DNA from: Variovorax sp. CF079
Lineage (GTDB): Bacteria > Pseudomonadota > Gammaproteobacteria > Burkholderiales > Burkholderiaceae_C
Direction of reading: 5' to 3'
Assembly: GCF_900101545.1 (NCBI RefSeq)
Contig: NZ_FMZU01000017.1
Location: 124,001-188,000, forward strand
DNA length: 64,000 bases
In this document: one piece after another, positions 1 to 10,083 of the stretch
How positions within the stretch are numbered: position 1 is the stretch's first letter
How the letters are laid out: every line of letters starts with the position of its first letter
Position numbers and translations under genes: made by a program
The notes under the pieces: generated by a model
What the model was told of the DNA's origin: nothing
The model's database searches: none
The model's input: only the letters and a program-made list of their open reading frames with translations

Positions 1-1
1 G

Positions 2-508
2 CCTGCACCGGCGCGCTCGGGCTCGGTTTCGTCCTGGCTCAGGCCGGCCGGCTTCGGACTGGGCGGCGTCGTTGCGGGCGTCATCGCTGCGAGCACCCTG
101 TTCTTCGCAGCGCCGGGGCTTTTCGTGACGAGCGACCAGCTGGCCATGCGCTCGGGCGAGAGGCTGCCGCAAAGCTATGTGGGCGTGCTCACCGATGTGG
201 CAGGCAACGGCAGGCTGCTGGTGAGCTCGCTGCGCCATGGCAGGACGCTGACCCTCAAGGTGCTGGGGCCGATCGCTTCCCTGGCCGAGGGAGAGCGCCT
301 GGTGCTGTGGGCTGTGCCGGCGGAAGGGCCCGCGTTTGCAATGGGGGTGGTGCCGGCGAGCGGGACGGCGGTGTCCCTGCTGCCCGATACCTCGGAGAAG
401 CTTCTTTCCAAGGTGTCGCGCTTGATCGTGACGCGGGAGACCGCTTCGGCGCCTGCGATGCCCAGCGCTGCGGTTGTTTTGAGTGGGAACTGCGCCAAGC
501 TGTGGTGA
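2..508 (+). CDS. Anti-sigma factor, RskA-like, C-terminal part only
   Basis: The frame is open from the left edge of the window, so the N-terminal part is missing; 168 codons and a stop remain. A membrane segment lies at about residues 17-42 (GFGLGGVVAGVIAASTLFF), followed by a periplasmic domain of roughly 120 residues with the RskA C-terminal pattern (YVGVLTD, LLVSSLRHGRTLTLKVLG, LVLWAVP, GVVPASGTAVSLLPD). Family members hold an ECF sigma factor at the membrane through an N-terminal cytoplasmic part, which would lie outside the window together with its sigma gene. The last residues, GNCAKLW, differ from the usual short hydrophobic end. A GTG at 125 could be mistaken for a start, but it cuts off the membrane segment. 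Family call is by pattern only. Confidence 0.7.
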   Translation, partial: PAPARSGSVSSWLRPAGFGLGGVVAGVIAASTLFFAAPGLFVTSDQLAMRSGERLPQSYVGVLTDVAGNGRLLVSSLRHGRTLTLKVLGPIASLAEGERLVLWAVPAEGPAFAMGVVPASGTAVSLLPDTSEKLLSKVSRLIVTRETASAPAMPSAAVVLSGNCAKLW

Positions 509-583
509 GGTTCTTTGATTTGTGCGTTGCGCTTGATCTAAGGCCGGAGTCGGACCTTCAAAGGCCCAGTGCCCTCACCCCCA

Positions 584-604
584 CCCTCTCCCGGAGGGAG
601 AGGG
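584..604. repeat. REP-like GC-rich hairpin
   Basis: A perfect 9-bp stem (CCCTCTCCC / GGGAGAGGG) with a three-base loop lies between the anti-sigma gene and dctP, preceded by CCCTCACCCCCA. This is the form of a dispersed repeat common in intergenic regions of beta- and gammaproteobacteria. No T-run follows, so it is not a standard terminator, though it may act as one for the upstream gene. Confidence 0.55.
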
Positions 605-721
605 AGCAACAGTCATCGCCGGCACGCAACTGCGTCCGTGAAACTCCCGACGTGATGAAGCCTCCCATTGATGCATAGTCATACGTTTGCAACACGTCCA
701 CGCTCACAGGAGACTCCCCCC

Positions 722-1696
722 ATGAAGTTGAACCGACTGGCCGCCGGCCTCGTCGTCGGCCTCGGTATGGCTTGCGCCGCATTTGCGCAGACCACCACGC
801 TCAAGATCGGCTACGCGACCACCAAGGAATCGCACTACGGCGTCGGCTCCACCACTTTCTGCGACGAGGTCGAGAAAGGCACGCAAGGCCGCTACAAGTG
901 CCAGCAGTTCCCCAACTCGGCACTCGGCGGCGAACGCGAGCAGATCGAGGCCGTGCAGCTGGGCACGCAGGACCTGGTCAACACCTCCACCGGCCCGGTC
1001 GGCAACTTCGTGCCCGAGGTCAAGATCGTCGACATCCCCTTCCTGTTCCGCGACTACGAGCACGCGCGCAAGGTGATGGACGGCCCGATCGGCCAGGACA
1101 TCCTGGCCAAGTTCCCGAGCAAGGGCATCATCGCGCTGGCCTGGACCGAGAACGGCTTCCGCCACATGACCAACAGCAAGCGCGACATCGTGAAGCCGCA
1201 GGACGCCGCGGGCCTCAAGATGCGCACGATGGAGAACAAGGTGCACATGGACGGCTACCGCACCTTCGGCATCCTGCCGACGCCGATGGCCTTCCCCGAA
1301 CTGTTCGGCGCGCTGCAGCAGGGCACGGTCGACGGCCAGGAGAACCCGATTCCCGTGATCCTGTCCTCCAAGTTCGCGCAGGTGCAGAAGCATCTCTCGC
1401 TGACCGGCCATGTCTACTCGCCGGCACTGCTGCTGCTGTCGCCCAAGGTCTGGAACAAGCTGTCGGATGCCGACAAGAAGGTCTTCGTCGAAGCCGCCAG
1501 GAAGGCCGGCGCGGCGCAGCGCAAGAAGGTCAACGACGACGAGAACAGCGGCATCGCCCAGCTCGAGAAGGACGGCATGAAGGTCGTGCGCACCGTCGAC
1601 GGTGCCGCCTTCCGCGAAGCGCTGAAGCCGGCCTACACCGGCTATGCCAAGGAATTCGGCGCCGACAACATCAAGAAGATCAGCGACGTCAAGTAG
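722..1696 (+). CDS. dctP: TRAP transporter substrate-binding protein, DctP family
   Basis: 324 residues. It begins with a signal peptide (MKLNRLAAGLVVGLGMACA, cleavage near AFA-QT), so it acts in the periplasm, where it captures the solute for the DctQM permease encoded next. The body has the DctP pattern: PNSALGGEREQIEAVQLG, then VDIPFLFRDYEHARKVMDG, then GLKMRTMENKVH (the Arg that binds the substrate carboxylate in this family), then ELFGALQQGTVDGQENP. The start at 722 follows AGGAG by nine bases; an in-frame ATG at 668 lies before this ribosome site and the signal peptide and is not used here. The substrate, an organic acid, cannot be read from sequence. A hairpin terminator follows the gene, which would make dctP more abundant than dctQM. 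Confidence 0.93.
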   Translation: MKLNRLAAGLVVGLGMACAAFAQTTTLKIGYATTKESHYGVGSTTFCDEVEKGTQGRYKCQQFPNSALGGEREQIEAVQLGTQDLVNTSTGPVGNFVPEVKIVDIPFLFRDYEHARKVMDGPIGQDILAKFPSKGIIALAWTENGFRHMTNSKRDIVKPQDAAGLKMRTMENKVHMDGYRTFGILPTPMAFPELFGALQQGTVDGQENPIPVILSSKFAQVQKHLSLTGHVYSPALLLLSPKVWNKLSDADKKVFVEAARKAGAAQRKKVNDDENSGIAQLEKDGMKVVRTVDGAAFREALKPAYTGYAKEFGADNIKKISDVK

Positions 1697-1728
1697 CGCG
1701 GCAACGCGCGTGCCGCGTTGCGGCACTC

Positions 1729-1770
1729 CCGCCCGGTGAACCCGCAGTGGCACCGGGCGGTTTTGTTTTG
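1729..1770 (+). terminator. Intrinsic terminator between dctP and dctQ
   Basis: A perfect 10-bp stem (CCGCCCGGTG at 1729-1738, CACCGGGCGG at 1751-1760) with a 12-base loop is followed by TTTTGTTTTG. The T-run ends two bases before the dctQ start. It probably stops most transcripts after dctP and lets a fraction continue. Confidence 0.85.
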
Positions 1771-1772
1771 AT

Positions 1773-2285
1773 ATGAAAACCTTCGAACACTACTTTCTGG
1801 CCGCGAACCGCTGGGCGCTGATTCTGCTGCTCGCATCGATGTCGGTCATCATCTTCATCAACGTGGGGATGCGTTACCTCACGAGCAATTCGCTCGAATG
1901 GGCCGAAGAGGTTTCGCGCCACATGATGATCTGGCTCACCTTCCTCGGCGCCGGCCCGGTGCTGCGCTACGGCGGCCACATCGCGGTCGAGAACCTGCAG
2001 GACGCGCTGCCGCCCAGGGGCGCGGTCGCGGTCCGCGCCGTGGTCGCGGCGCTGCTCTTCGCCTTCTTCGGTTTCATGGTCTGGTACGGCTGGCTCTACA
2101 TGGAGCGCACCATGTTCCAGCTGACTGCCGTCACGCAGATTCCCTTTGCCTACATCTACAGCGCGATGCCGATCGGCGGCGTGCTGCTCATCGTCCACTG
2201 GCTTTTGATCGTGCGCGGCTACGTGCAAAAGCGCGAGTTCGCGTCCGACGCGCACTTCGATGCGAATGCGAGCGCCTCGCTATGA
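1773..2285 (+). CDS. dctQ: TRAP transporter small permease, DctQ family
   Basis: 170 residues with four hydrophobic segments (near residues 12-32, 48-66, 85-110 and 128-148), the usual DctQ size and plan. The motif NVGMRYLTSNSLEWAEEVSR is typical of the family. DctQ pairs with the large subunit DctM in the inner membrane. The ATG comes directly after the T-run of the terminator and has no visible Shine-Dalgarno sequence. Its stop overlaps the dctM start as ATGA, so the two are translationally coupled. Confidence 0.93.
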   Translation: MKTFEHYFLAANRWALILLLASMSVIIFINVGMRYLTSNSLEWAEEVSRHMMIWLTFLGAGPVLRYGGHIAVENLQDALPPRGAVAVRAVVAALLFAFFGFMVWYGWLYMERTMFQLTAVTQIPFAYIYSAMPIGGVLLIVHWLLIVRGYVQKREFASDAHFDANASASL

Positions 2286-3574
2286 ACGCCAGCATCATCC
2301 TGATCCTGTCGGCCTGCCTGTTCCTCGCGATCGGCGTGCCCGTGGCCTTCGCGCTGGGCCTGGCCACGGCCGCGACGCTGATCCTCGCCGAGTCCTATCC
2401 GCTGATGGTGCTGCTGAAGGAAACCTTCACCGGCATCGACAGCTTCCCGCTGATGGCGGTGCCCTTCTTCATCCTGGCGGCCGAACTCATGAGCGGCGGC
2501 TCGCTGACCGAGGTGCTGCTGCGCTTCGCGGGCCAGTTCGTCGGCCACCGGCGCGGCGGGCTCGGCTACACCAACGTGGTCTCGCTCACCTTCTTCTCGG
2601 GCATCTCGGGCTCGGCGCTGGCCGATGCCGCGGGGCCGGGCTCGATGCTCATCAGGATGATGGAGAAGGCCGGCTACCACCGCTCCTACGCGGCGGCGCT
2701 GACGGCCTCGACCGCGATCGTCGGCCCGATCATTCCGCCCTCGATCATCATGATCATCTACGCGCTGCAGGACGACAGCGTGTCGGTCGGCAGCCTGTTC
2801 GTGGCTGGCCTCGTTCCCGGCCTGCTGATCGCGGTCGCGATGTGCGTGGTGAACTTCCACGTTTCCAAGCAGCGCAACTACCGCGGCGACGGCGGCATGC
2901 CGCCCTGGCGCGAAGTGCTGCTGACCACCTGGAAAGCCATCCCCGCCATCCTGCTGCCGGTGGTGATCCTCGGCGGCATGCGCGCCGGCTGGTTCACGCC
3001 CACCGAGGCCTCGGTGGTGGCGGTGTTCTATGCGCTGGTGTGCGGCAAGTTCGTCTACCGCACGCTCGAATGGAAGGCGCTGCCGGACATCCTCGCGCGC
3101 TCGGCGCTGCTGTCGGCCTCGGTGCTGATCATCATCGGGCTGTCGGCCTCCTTCGCCTGGATCCTGACCATCGAAGGCGTTCCCCAGTCCCTGGCCGAAT
3201 GGCTCGTCAGCATGCAGCTCTCGCCGTGGATGTTCCTGATCATCGTGAACGTCTTCCTGCTGCTCTTCGGCATCTTCATCGAGCCCTTGCCCGGCGTGAT
3301 GGTGCTGGCACCCATCCTCGCGCCGGTGGCCATCAAGCTCGGCATCGACCCGGTCCACTTCGCGATGATCGTGATCTACAACCTCACGCTCGGCATGATC
3401 ACGCCGCCGGTAGGCGGCCTGCTGTTCGTGACCTGCAACGTCTCGAAGGTGCCGATGTCGCAGCTGGTGCGCGAGCTCGTGCCCTTCCTGTGGGCGCACG
3501 CGGCCGTGCTGCTGGTGCTGACCTTCGTTCCGGCGCTCAGCACCTGGCTGCCGCGTTTGTGGGGCTTCAAATAG
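2282..3574 (+). CDS. dctM: TRAP transporter large permease, DctM family
   Basis: 430 residues, strongly hydrophobic with about 12 membrane segments, the normal size for DctM, which forms the Na+-coupled transport channel. Recognisable stretches are FPLMAVPFFILAAELMSGG, SGISGSALADAAGPGSMLI and GPIIPPSIIMIIYA; near the C-terminus, GMITPPVGGLLFVTCNVS is the mirrored second half of the family motif. The ATG at 2282 lies inside the dctQ stop (ATGA). With dctP and dctQ it makes a complete TRAP system; no enzyme gene adjoins to suggest the solute. Confidence 0.95.
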   Translation: MNASIILILSACLFLAIGVPVAFALGLATAATLILAESYPLMVLLKETFTGIDSFPLMAVPFFILAAELMSGGSLTEVLLRFAGQFVGHRRGGLGYTNVVSLTFFSGISGSALADAAGPGSMLIRMMEKAGYHRSYAAALTASTAIVGPIIPPSIIMIIYALQDDSVSVGSLFVAGLVPGLLIAVAMCVVNFHVSKQRNYRGDGGMPPWREVLLTTWKAIPAILLPVVILGGMRAGWFTPTEASVVAVFYALVCGKFVYRTLEWKALPDILARSALLSASVLIIIGLSASFAWILTIEGVPQSLAEWLVSMQLSPWMFLIIVNVFLLLFGIFIEPLPGVMVLAPILAPVAIKLGIDPVHFAMIVIYNLTLGMITPPVGGLLFVTCNVSKVPMSQLVRELVPFLWAHAAVLLVLTFVPALSTWLPRLWGFK

Positions 3575-3655
3575 CGGCAGCGGCCCGGTCATTCACGAGG
3601 ATGTCATGCGGATCCCCGATGCTGCGGCGCTCGACCCCGAACGCCCGAGCATCCC

Positions 3656-4192
3656 ATGTTCCTCATCAAGACCGAGAAAGCGCGCCAAGAACTCCAGCCG
3701 GGCCGCCGCACGCTGGGCCAGCGCGAGCGCGCCCTGCTGCTGATGGCCGACGGCCAGCGCTCGGTCACCGACTTCGGCCAGCTCTTCGGCAGCCGCGACG
3801 AGGCCGGCCGCGTGGCGCTGCACCTGGTGCAGGAGGGCTATCTGCATCGTTCGCAACCCGCTACGCCCGCCGTGGCGCCGCCGGTGCAGGCAGCTCCGGC
3901 GCCCGACGCGAGCCCCGAGCCGCCGGTCGCGGCGGATGTCTTCGAGGGCAAGCGTTCGCTCGCCACCACGCGGATGTTCCTGTTCGACCTGTGCGAGCGC
4001 ATGTTCGTCAGGCGCGATCCAATCCTGGCCGGGCAGTTCCGCGAGCTGCTGCGCGAAGCGCGCGACCGGGAGTCGATGCTGGCCGCCGCATCCGCCATGC
4101 TCGGCGAGATCGAGAAGCTCGCGGGTGCCGAGCGCGCCACGTCGATCCGCGAACGCATCGACAAGCTGCTGCCGCCCCAGCTCGTGCATTGA
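3656..4192 (+). CDS. Uncharacterised soluble protein with winged-helix-like N-terminus
   Basis: 178 residues, not recognised as a named family. Residues about 15-65 (RRTLGQRERALLLMADGQ, VALHLVQEGYLHR) have the rhythm of a small winged-helix fold found in proteobacterial proteins of unknown role. A Pro/Ala-rich linker follows (about residues 65-90), then a helical C-terminal half with many Arg and Glu residues. There is no signal peptide and no membrane segment. The ribosome site is weak. It sits alone between the TRAP genes and the next gene, and its codon use looks native. Confidence 0.6.
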   Translation: MFLIKTEKARQELQPGRRTLGQRERALLLMADGQRSVTDFGQLFGSRDEAGRVALHLVQEGYLHRSQPATPAVAPPVQAAPAPDASPEPPVAADVFEGKRSLATTRMFLFDLCERMFVRRDPILAGQFRELLREARDRESMLAAASAMLGEIEKLAGAERATSIRERIDKLLPPQLVH

Positions 4193-4324
4193 AATCGGCC
4201 CCGACGGCCGCCATGGCCGCATCCGGGCAAACTCGGCGTCTCCGCTGACAAGACGAGGAGGGATACTCGTCGCGTCGCGCCCATCCGGCGCCCCGACCCT
4301 CCCTTCTTTTTTCTGTCAACAGGC

Positions 4325-5233
4325 ATGACGAACTACGGTTTTGTTCATCTGGAGTACGGGAGTCAGCATCGTGATCATTCGGTCCAGGTGCTGACCAAGC
4401 TGCGAAGGCAGTTGGCCGGCGAGAGCGATCGTGTCGTTCTCGCGATCGTCGACAACGCCAGGTCCACCGGAGGCGAAGCATTGCGCAATGCGGAATTCGA
4501 GGACGGCTTCGTCATCGCAGGCGACAACTCCAACCGCGAATTCACTGGGTGGGACCAAGGAGTCGCAGCCATTCTTGCCCGCAGCGGCGAGCCCGACGTG
4601 TGGATCTTTTCGAACGACACCGTCGCGCGAAACCACGGATGGAGCGAACGCAGGGTGGCCGGCTTCGGCGGTGAAATCAAGAGGCTGGGGCTGCACCCGG
4701 GCCCGTGGCTCTTCGGCGAGATCAACGATTTTCCGCGCTCGACGATGACGCCGCTCGGTCCCCTGCTCGAATGGGTTTCGACCTACTGCTTCGCGATGAA
4801 CGGCAACCTGCGCCGCCAGCTCGGTGCGCTTTCGCCGGGCAACGAATTCCTGGATTCGCTGGTCTACGACCGCTTCGAACCCGAGCACCGTCTGTTTCGC
4901 GACAGCGTCGACGAGGCCTATGTCGATTTCGTGTCAGCCTGGCTGATCAAGGACGAGAGCGATCCGTCCAGGCAGCGCAGATTCAAGTGGTCCCACGAAT
5001 GGCATAAGGCCAGTGCGCTCTCGCCGGAGAACTTCGACGACCTGCGCATGAAGGCGCGCTGCGTTCTCTCGGAGAGCATGCTCAGCGTGCGCGCCCGGCA
5101 GCTGGGCGCCGACATCCGCTCGCCCTACGACGCGCGCAATGCCAGAGCGCACATTCGCAGCTCCCTGCAGCTCGTCGCCGACAAGCTGTGGGAGAAGTTT
5201 CTGCTCAGGCGGCTGCGCCTGGAGCGCTCCTGA
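4325..5233 (+). CDS. Putative glycosyltransferase-like protein
   Basis: 302 residues. The first 110 residues resemble a GT-A nucleotide-sugar fold: an opening beta strand (NYGFVHLEYGS), a second strand with an Asp (VVLAIVDNA), then GDNSNREFTGWDQGVAAI and PDVWIFSNDTVARNHGW, where SND may take the place of the DxD metal site. The C-terminal third is charged and helical. No signal or membrane segment is seen. Its upstream ribosome site is poor. The gene stands just before the glycine riboswitch and is probably not functionally tied to gcvTHP. A capsule or lipopolysaccharide role is only a guess. Confidence 0.5.
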   Translation: MTNYGFVHLEYGSQHRDHSVQVLTKLRRQLAGESDRVVLAIVDNARSTGGEALRNAEFEDGFVIAGDNSNREFTGWDQGVAAILARSGEPDVWIFSNDTVARNHGWSERRVAGFGGEIKRLGLHPGPWLFGEINDFPRSTMTPLGPLLEWVSTYCFAMNGNLRRQLGALSPGNEFLDSLVYDRFEPEHRLFRDSVDEAYVDFVSAWLIKDESDPSRQRRFKWSHEWHKASALSPENFDDLRMKARCVLSESMLSVRARQLGADIRSPYDARNARAHIRSSLQLVADKLWEKFLLRRLRLERS

Positions 5234-5267
5234 GCGGCCAGGACCGGGCTCATCCCTTACACTCGGA

Positions 5268-5491
5268 TGGGTCAGGAGAGAGCCTCGCAGCGCGGGGCCG
5301 CCGAAGGCGCAGGTCCCCTCGAAAAACGGGCCCGAACGCTCAGGCAAAAGGACTGACGAAGCGCCCCATTTTCCGGGCGTTTCCTTGCTGGAGAGAGGCG
5401 GCGCATCGCGTTTTTTGTTCGCAGTGCCGCCCACCGAAGGAGCAAACCCCGATCGTGGGGCGAATCTCTCAGGTAAAGCGGACAGCAGGGG
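5268..5491 (+). promoter_or_regulatory. Tandem glycine riboswitch (two aptamers) upstream of gcvT
   Basis: Two glycine aptamers are joined by a short linker. Aptamer 1 covers about 5268-5360, with GGAGAG at 5275, GCCGAAGGCGCAGG near 5300 and CTCAGGCAAAAGGACTGA near 5339. Aptamer 2 covers about 5388-5491, with GGAGAG at 5390, CACCGAAGGAGCAAA near 5433 and CTCTCAGGTAAAGCGGACAG near 5466. The conserved aptamer cores match the known class. Such elements normally switch on glycine cleavage genes when glycine is high. The 3' end lies within a few bases of possible gcvT starts, so control of translation is more likely than termination; no T-run is seen. Confidence 0.93.
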
Positions 5492-5542
5492 TGGCCCATG
5501 GCAAGAATGTCATGGATCTGGACTGCCCCTTTGGAGAGTGCC

Positions 5543-6703
<1,161 letters not shown>

Positions 6704-6727
6704 ATTCTTTTCTTCAAGGAGCCTTTC

Positions 6728-7102
6728 ATGAGCATCAAGTACACCAGGGACCACGAGTGGGTCCAGGCGGTCGGCGACGGCGTCGCCACCGTCGGCATCA
6801 CCGTTCATGCGCAGGATGCGCTGGGCGACGTGGTCTTCGTCGACCTGCCGGAAGTCGGCAAGAGCTACAGCCAGGGCGATGTCGCCGGCGTGGTCGAGTC
6901 GGTCAAGGCGGCGGCCGACGTGTTCATGCCCATCACGGGCGAGATCACCGAAGTCAACGAGGCGCTGCGCGCCGACCCTTCGCTGGCCAACAGCGCGCCC
7001 GAAACCGAGGGCTGGTTCTTCAAGATGAAGATCAGCGACGCCTCGCAGCTCGATGCACTGCTCGACGCCACCACCTATCAAAAGTTCGCCGACGAAAACT
7101 GA
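6728..7102 (+). CDS. gcvH: Glycine cleavage system H protein
   Basis: 124 residues, the usual size. GcvH is the soluble lipoyl carrier that shuttles the aminomethyl group between GcvP and GcvT and is reduced by the L protein. The lipoylated lysine is Lys60 within VVESVKAAADVFMP, and the N-terminal YTRDHEWV is typical. An AAGGAG ribosome site stands 6 bases before the ATG. The gene follows gcvT by 24 bases, consistent with one operon. The L protein gene is not in the window. Confidence 0.97.
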   Translation: MSIKYTRDHEWVQAVGDGVATVGITVHAQDALGDVVFVDLPEVGKSYSQGDVAGVVESVKAAADVFMPITGEITEVNEALRADPSLANSAPETEGWFFKMKISDASQLDALLDATTYQKFADEN

Positions 7103-7115
7103 ACCGAACACGCCA

Positions 7116-10010
7116 ATGCCGAAGTCTTCCCTGCCCTCCCTCAGCGAACTCGAGAACGCCGAGGAATTCATCGCCCGCCATATCGGCATCGAGGCCGATG
7201 ACGAAGCGCGCATGCTCGCCGCCGTCGGCTCGACCACCCGCGCCGAGCTGATCGACGGCATCGTGCCGCCGGCCATCCGCCGCACGAAGCCGATGCGCCT
7301 GCCCGCCTCGGTGACGGAGGCCGACGCGCTGGCCGAGCTGAAGGCCATTGCGGCGAAGAACAAGGTGGCGAAGAACTTCATCGGCCAGGGCTACTATGGC
7401 ACCCACACGCCCGGCGTGATCCTGCGCAACGTGCTCGAGAACCCGGCCTGGTACACCGCCTACACGCCCTACCAGGCCGAGATTTCGCAGGGCCGCATGG
7501 AGGCACTGGTCAACTTCCAGACCATGGTGTGCGACCTCACCGGCATGGCCATCGCCAATGCCTCGATGCTCGACGAGGCCACGGCGGCGGCCGAGGCGAT
7601 GACGCTCGCCAAGCGCAGCGTCAAGAGCAAGAGCAACGTGTTCCTGGTCTCGGGCGACTGCCATCCGCAGACCATCGAGGTCATCAGAACGCGCGCGGCG
7701 CCGCTCGGCATCGAGGTCAAGGTCAGCACCGTGTCGGAGACCCTGCCGCACCTGATGGCCAGCGGCGATTTCTTCGGCGCACTCGCGCAGTACCCCTCGA
7801 CCACCGGCCACGTGCACGACCTGCGCCCGCTCGCCGGCCACGCCCATGCGTGCGACGCCGCCTTCTGCGTGGCGGCCGACCTGCTGGCGCTCACGCTGCT
7901 GGCGCCGCCCGGCGAATGGGATGCCGACATCGTCTGCGGCACCACGCAGCGCTTCGGCATGCCGATGTGCAACGGCGGCCCGCACGCGGCCTATCTGGCC
8001 TGCCGCGACGAGTTCAAGCGCTCGCTGCCCGGCCGCCTGGTGGGCGTGAGCGTGGACACGCAAGGCCAGCCGGCCTACAGGCTCGCGCTGCAGACGCGCG
8101 AGCAGCACATCCGGCGCGAGAAGGCCACTTCCAACATCTGCACGGCGCAGGTGCTGCCGGCGGTGGTCGCGAGCATGTACGCGGTCTACCACGGGCCCGA
8201 AGGCCTGACGCGCATCGCGCAGCGCGTGGCTGCGCTCACCGCGGTGCTGGCGCAGGGCCTCGAACAGATGGGCCGCGAGCTGGCCAATGAGACCTCCTTC
8301 GACTCGCTCACCGTCAAGACCGGCGAGGACACGCCGAAAATCCAGGAGCGCGCGCAGGCGGCAAGCATCAATCTGCGCCAGCGCCTGCAGAACCACCTGG
8401 GCATTTCGCTCGACGAGACCACCACCCGCGCCGACATCGAGACGCTGTGGGCCCTGTTCGTGCCTGCCGGCACGCCGATGCCGCGCTTCGACGAGCTGGC
8501 CGGCAGCATCGCGCCGCGCATCCCCGAGGACCTGCGCCGCACCAGCGCCTTCCTCACGCACCCGGTGTTCAACACCCACAAGAGCGAGACCGCGATGCTG
8601 CGCTACATCCGCAGCCTCTCCGACAAGGACCTGGCGCTCGACCGCAGCATGATCCCGCTCGGCAGCTGCACCATGAAGCTCAACGCGACCAGCGAGATGA
8701 TCCCGATCACCTGGCCCGAGTTCGCCAACATCCACCCCTTCGCGCCGGCCGAGCAATTGCAGGGCTATGCGCAGCTCGACGCCCAGCTGCGCGCCTGGCT
8801 CTGCGAGGCCACCGGCTATGCGGGCATCAGCCTGCAGCCCAATGCCGGCTCGCAGGGCGAGTACGCCGGCCTGCTGGCGATCAAGGCCTTCCATGAAGCC
8901 AAGGGCGAAGGGCATCGCAACATCTGCCTGATCCCCTCCTCCGCGCACGGCACCAACCCGGCGAGCGCGCAGATGGTCGGCATGCAGGTGGTGGTGACGG
9001 CCTGCGACGCGCAAGGCAACGTCGACATGGACGACCTGAAGCGCGCCTGCGAGAAGCACGGCGACAAGCTGGCCGCGGTGATGATCACCTACCCCAGCAC
9101 GCACGGCGTGTTCGAAACCCGCGTCAAGGAACTCTGCGAGATCGTGCATGCGCACGGCGGCCGCGTCTACGTGGACGGCGCCAACATGAACGCGCTGGTC
9201 GGCGTGGCAGCGCCCGGTGAGTTCGGCGGCGACGTGAGCCACCTGAACCTGCACAAGACCTTCTGCATTCCGCACGGCGGCGGCGGCCCGGGCGTCGGGC
9301 CGGTGTGCGTGGTCGAAGATCTCGTGCCTTATCTGCCGGGGCATGCGACGGCAGGCGTCGCGTCCAACGGCGTCGGCGCCGTGTCGGCCGCGCCGCTGGG
9401 CAATGCCGCGGTGCTGCCGATCAGCTGGATGTACTGCCGCATGATGGGTGCCGTGGGCCTGCAGGCCGCCACGGAGATCGCGATCCTGAGCGCCAACTAC
9501 ATCAGCTCCCGCCTCAAGGAGCACTACCCCACGCTCTATGCGAGCCCCAACGGCCACGTGGCGCACGAATGCATTCTCGACCTGCGACCGCTCAAGGACA
9601 CGAGCGGCGTGACGGCCGAGGACGTGGCCAAGCGGCTGATCGACTACGGCTTCCACGCACCGACGCTGAGCTTCCCGGTGCCGGGCACGCTGATGGTGGA
9701 GCCGACCGAGAGCGAACCGCTGGCCGAGCTCGACCGCTTCATCGACGCGATGATCGCGATCCGCGGCGAGATCCGCCGCGTCGAGGAAGGCGTCTGGCCC
9801 AAGGACGACAACCCGCTCAAGCATGCGCCGCACACCGCGGCCAGCCTGCTCGTGAGCGAATGGACGCATCCCTACTCGCGCGAGCTCGGCGCCTTTCCGC
9901 TTGCCACGCTCAAGGGGGCCAAGTACTGGCCGCCGGTCGGCCGCATCGACAACGTCTACGGCGACCGCAACCTGTTCTGCAGCTGCGTGCCGGTAGGCGA
10001 ATACGCCTGA
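7116..10010 (+). CDS. gcvP: Glycine dehydrogenase (decarboxylating), P protein
   Basis: 964 residues, the full-length fused form of the P protein. This PLP enzyme decarboxylates glycine and loads the aminomethyl group onto lipoyl-GcvH. The N-terminal half has FIARHIGIEADDEARMLAA and GYYGTHTPGVILRN; the C-terminal half carries the PLP lysine in HLNLHKTFCIPHGGGG, the glycine-rich SAHGTNPASAQMVG, and LGSCTMKLN. The ATG at 7116 is 13 bases after the gcvH stop with no clear Shine-Dalgarno; an earlier in-frame ATG at 7053 lies inside gcvH and is unlikely. No split or frameshift is seen. Confidence 0.97.
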   Translation: MPKSSLPSLSELENAEEFIARHIGIEADDEARMLAAVGSTTRAELIDGIVPPAIRRTKPMRLPASVTEADALAELKAIAAKNKVAKNFIGQGYYGTHTPGVILRNVLENPAWYTAYTPYQAEISQGRMEALVNFQTMVCDLTGMAIANASMLDEATAAAEAMTLAKRSVKSKSNVFLVSGDCHPQTIEVIRTRAAPLGIEVKVSTVSETLPHLMASGDFFGALAQYPSTTGHVHDLRPLAGHAHACDAAFCVAADLLALTLLAPPGEWDADIVCGTTQRFGMPMCNGGPHAAYLACRDEFKRSLPGRLVGVSVDTQGQPAYRLALQTREQHIRREKATSNICTAQVLPAVVASMYAVYHGPEGLTRIAQRVAALTAVLAQGLEQMGRELANETSFDSLTVKTGEDTPKIQERAQAASINLRQRLQNHLGISLDETTTRADIETLWALFVPAGTPMPRFDELAGSIAPRIPEDLRRTSAFLTHPVFNTHKSETAMLRYIRSLSDKDLALDRSMIPLGSCTMKLNATSEMIPITWPEFANIHPFAPAEQLQGYAQLDAQLRAWLCEATGYAGISLQPNAGSQGEYAGLLAIKAFHEAKGEGHRNICLIPSSAHGTNPASAQMVGMQVVVTACDAQGNVDMDDLKRACEKHGDKLAAVMITYPSTHGVFETRVKELCEIVHAHGGRVYVDGANMNALVGVAAPGEFGGDVSHLNLHKTFCIPHGGGGPGVGPVCVVEDLVPYLPGHATAGVASNGVGAVSAAPLGNAAVLPISWMYCRMMGAVGLQAATEIAILSANYISSRLKEHYPTLYASPNGHVAHECILDLRPLKDTSGVTAEDVAKRLIDYGFHAPTLSFPVPGTLMVEPTESEPLAELDRFIDAMIAIRGEIRRVEEGVWPKDDNPLKHAPHTAASLLVSEWTHPYSRELGAFPLATLKGAKYWPPVGRIDNVYGDRNLFCSCVPVGEYA

Positions 10011-10017
10011 TTGCACC

Positions 10018-10042
10018 CGTTCGGGCTGAGCTTGTCGGAGCC
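10018..10042. repeat. REP-like half element after gcvP
   Basis: CGTTCGGGCTGAGCTTGTCG and the next five bases match the arm of the longer repeat at 37527-37609 (CGTTCG..CTGAGCTTG). It is a single arm of a dispersed element placed directly after gcvP; the facing arm is not visible here. Confidence 0.55.
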
Positions 10043-10083
10043 GGCCCCGTGCAACAAATTTTTACAAATGGCAGGGTCGCACC

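Noticed and set aside
668..721. Upstream ATG extension of dctP
   Set aside because: The extension precedes the signal peptide and the AGGAG ribosome site at 708-712.
7032..10016. A 994-codon open frame on the minus strand opposite gcvP
   Set aside because: It mirrors gcvP in high-GC DNA, has low-complexity His/Arg/Gly-rich translation and no family pattern. gcvP explains the region fully.
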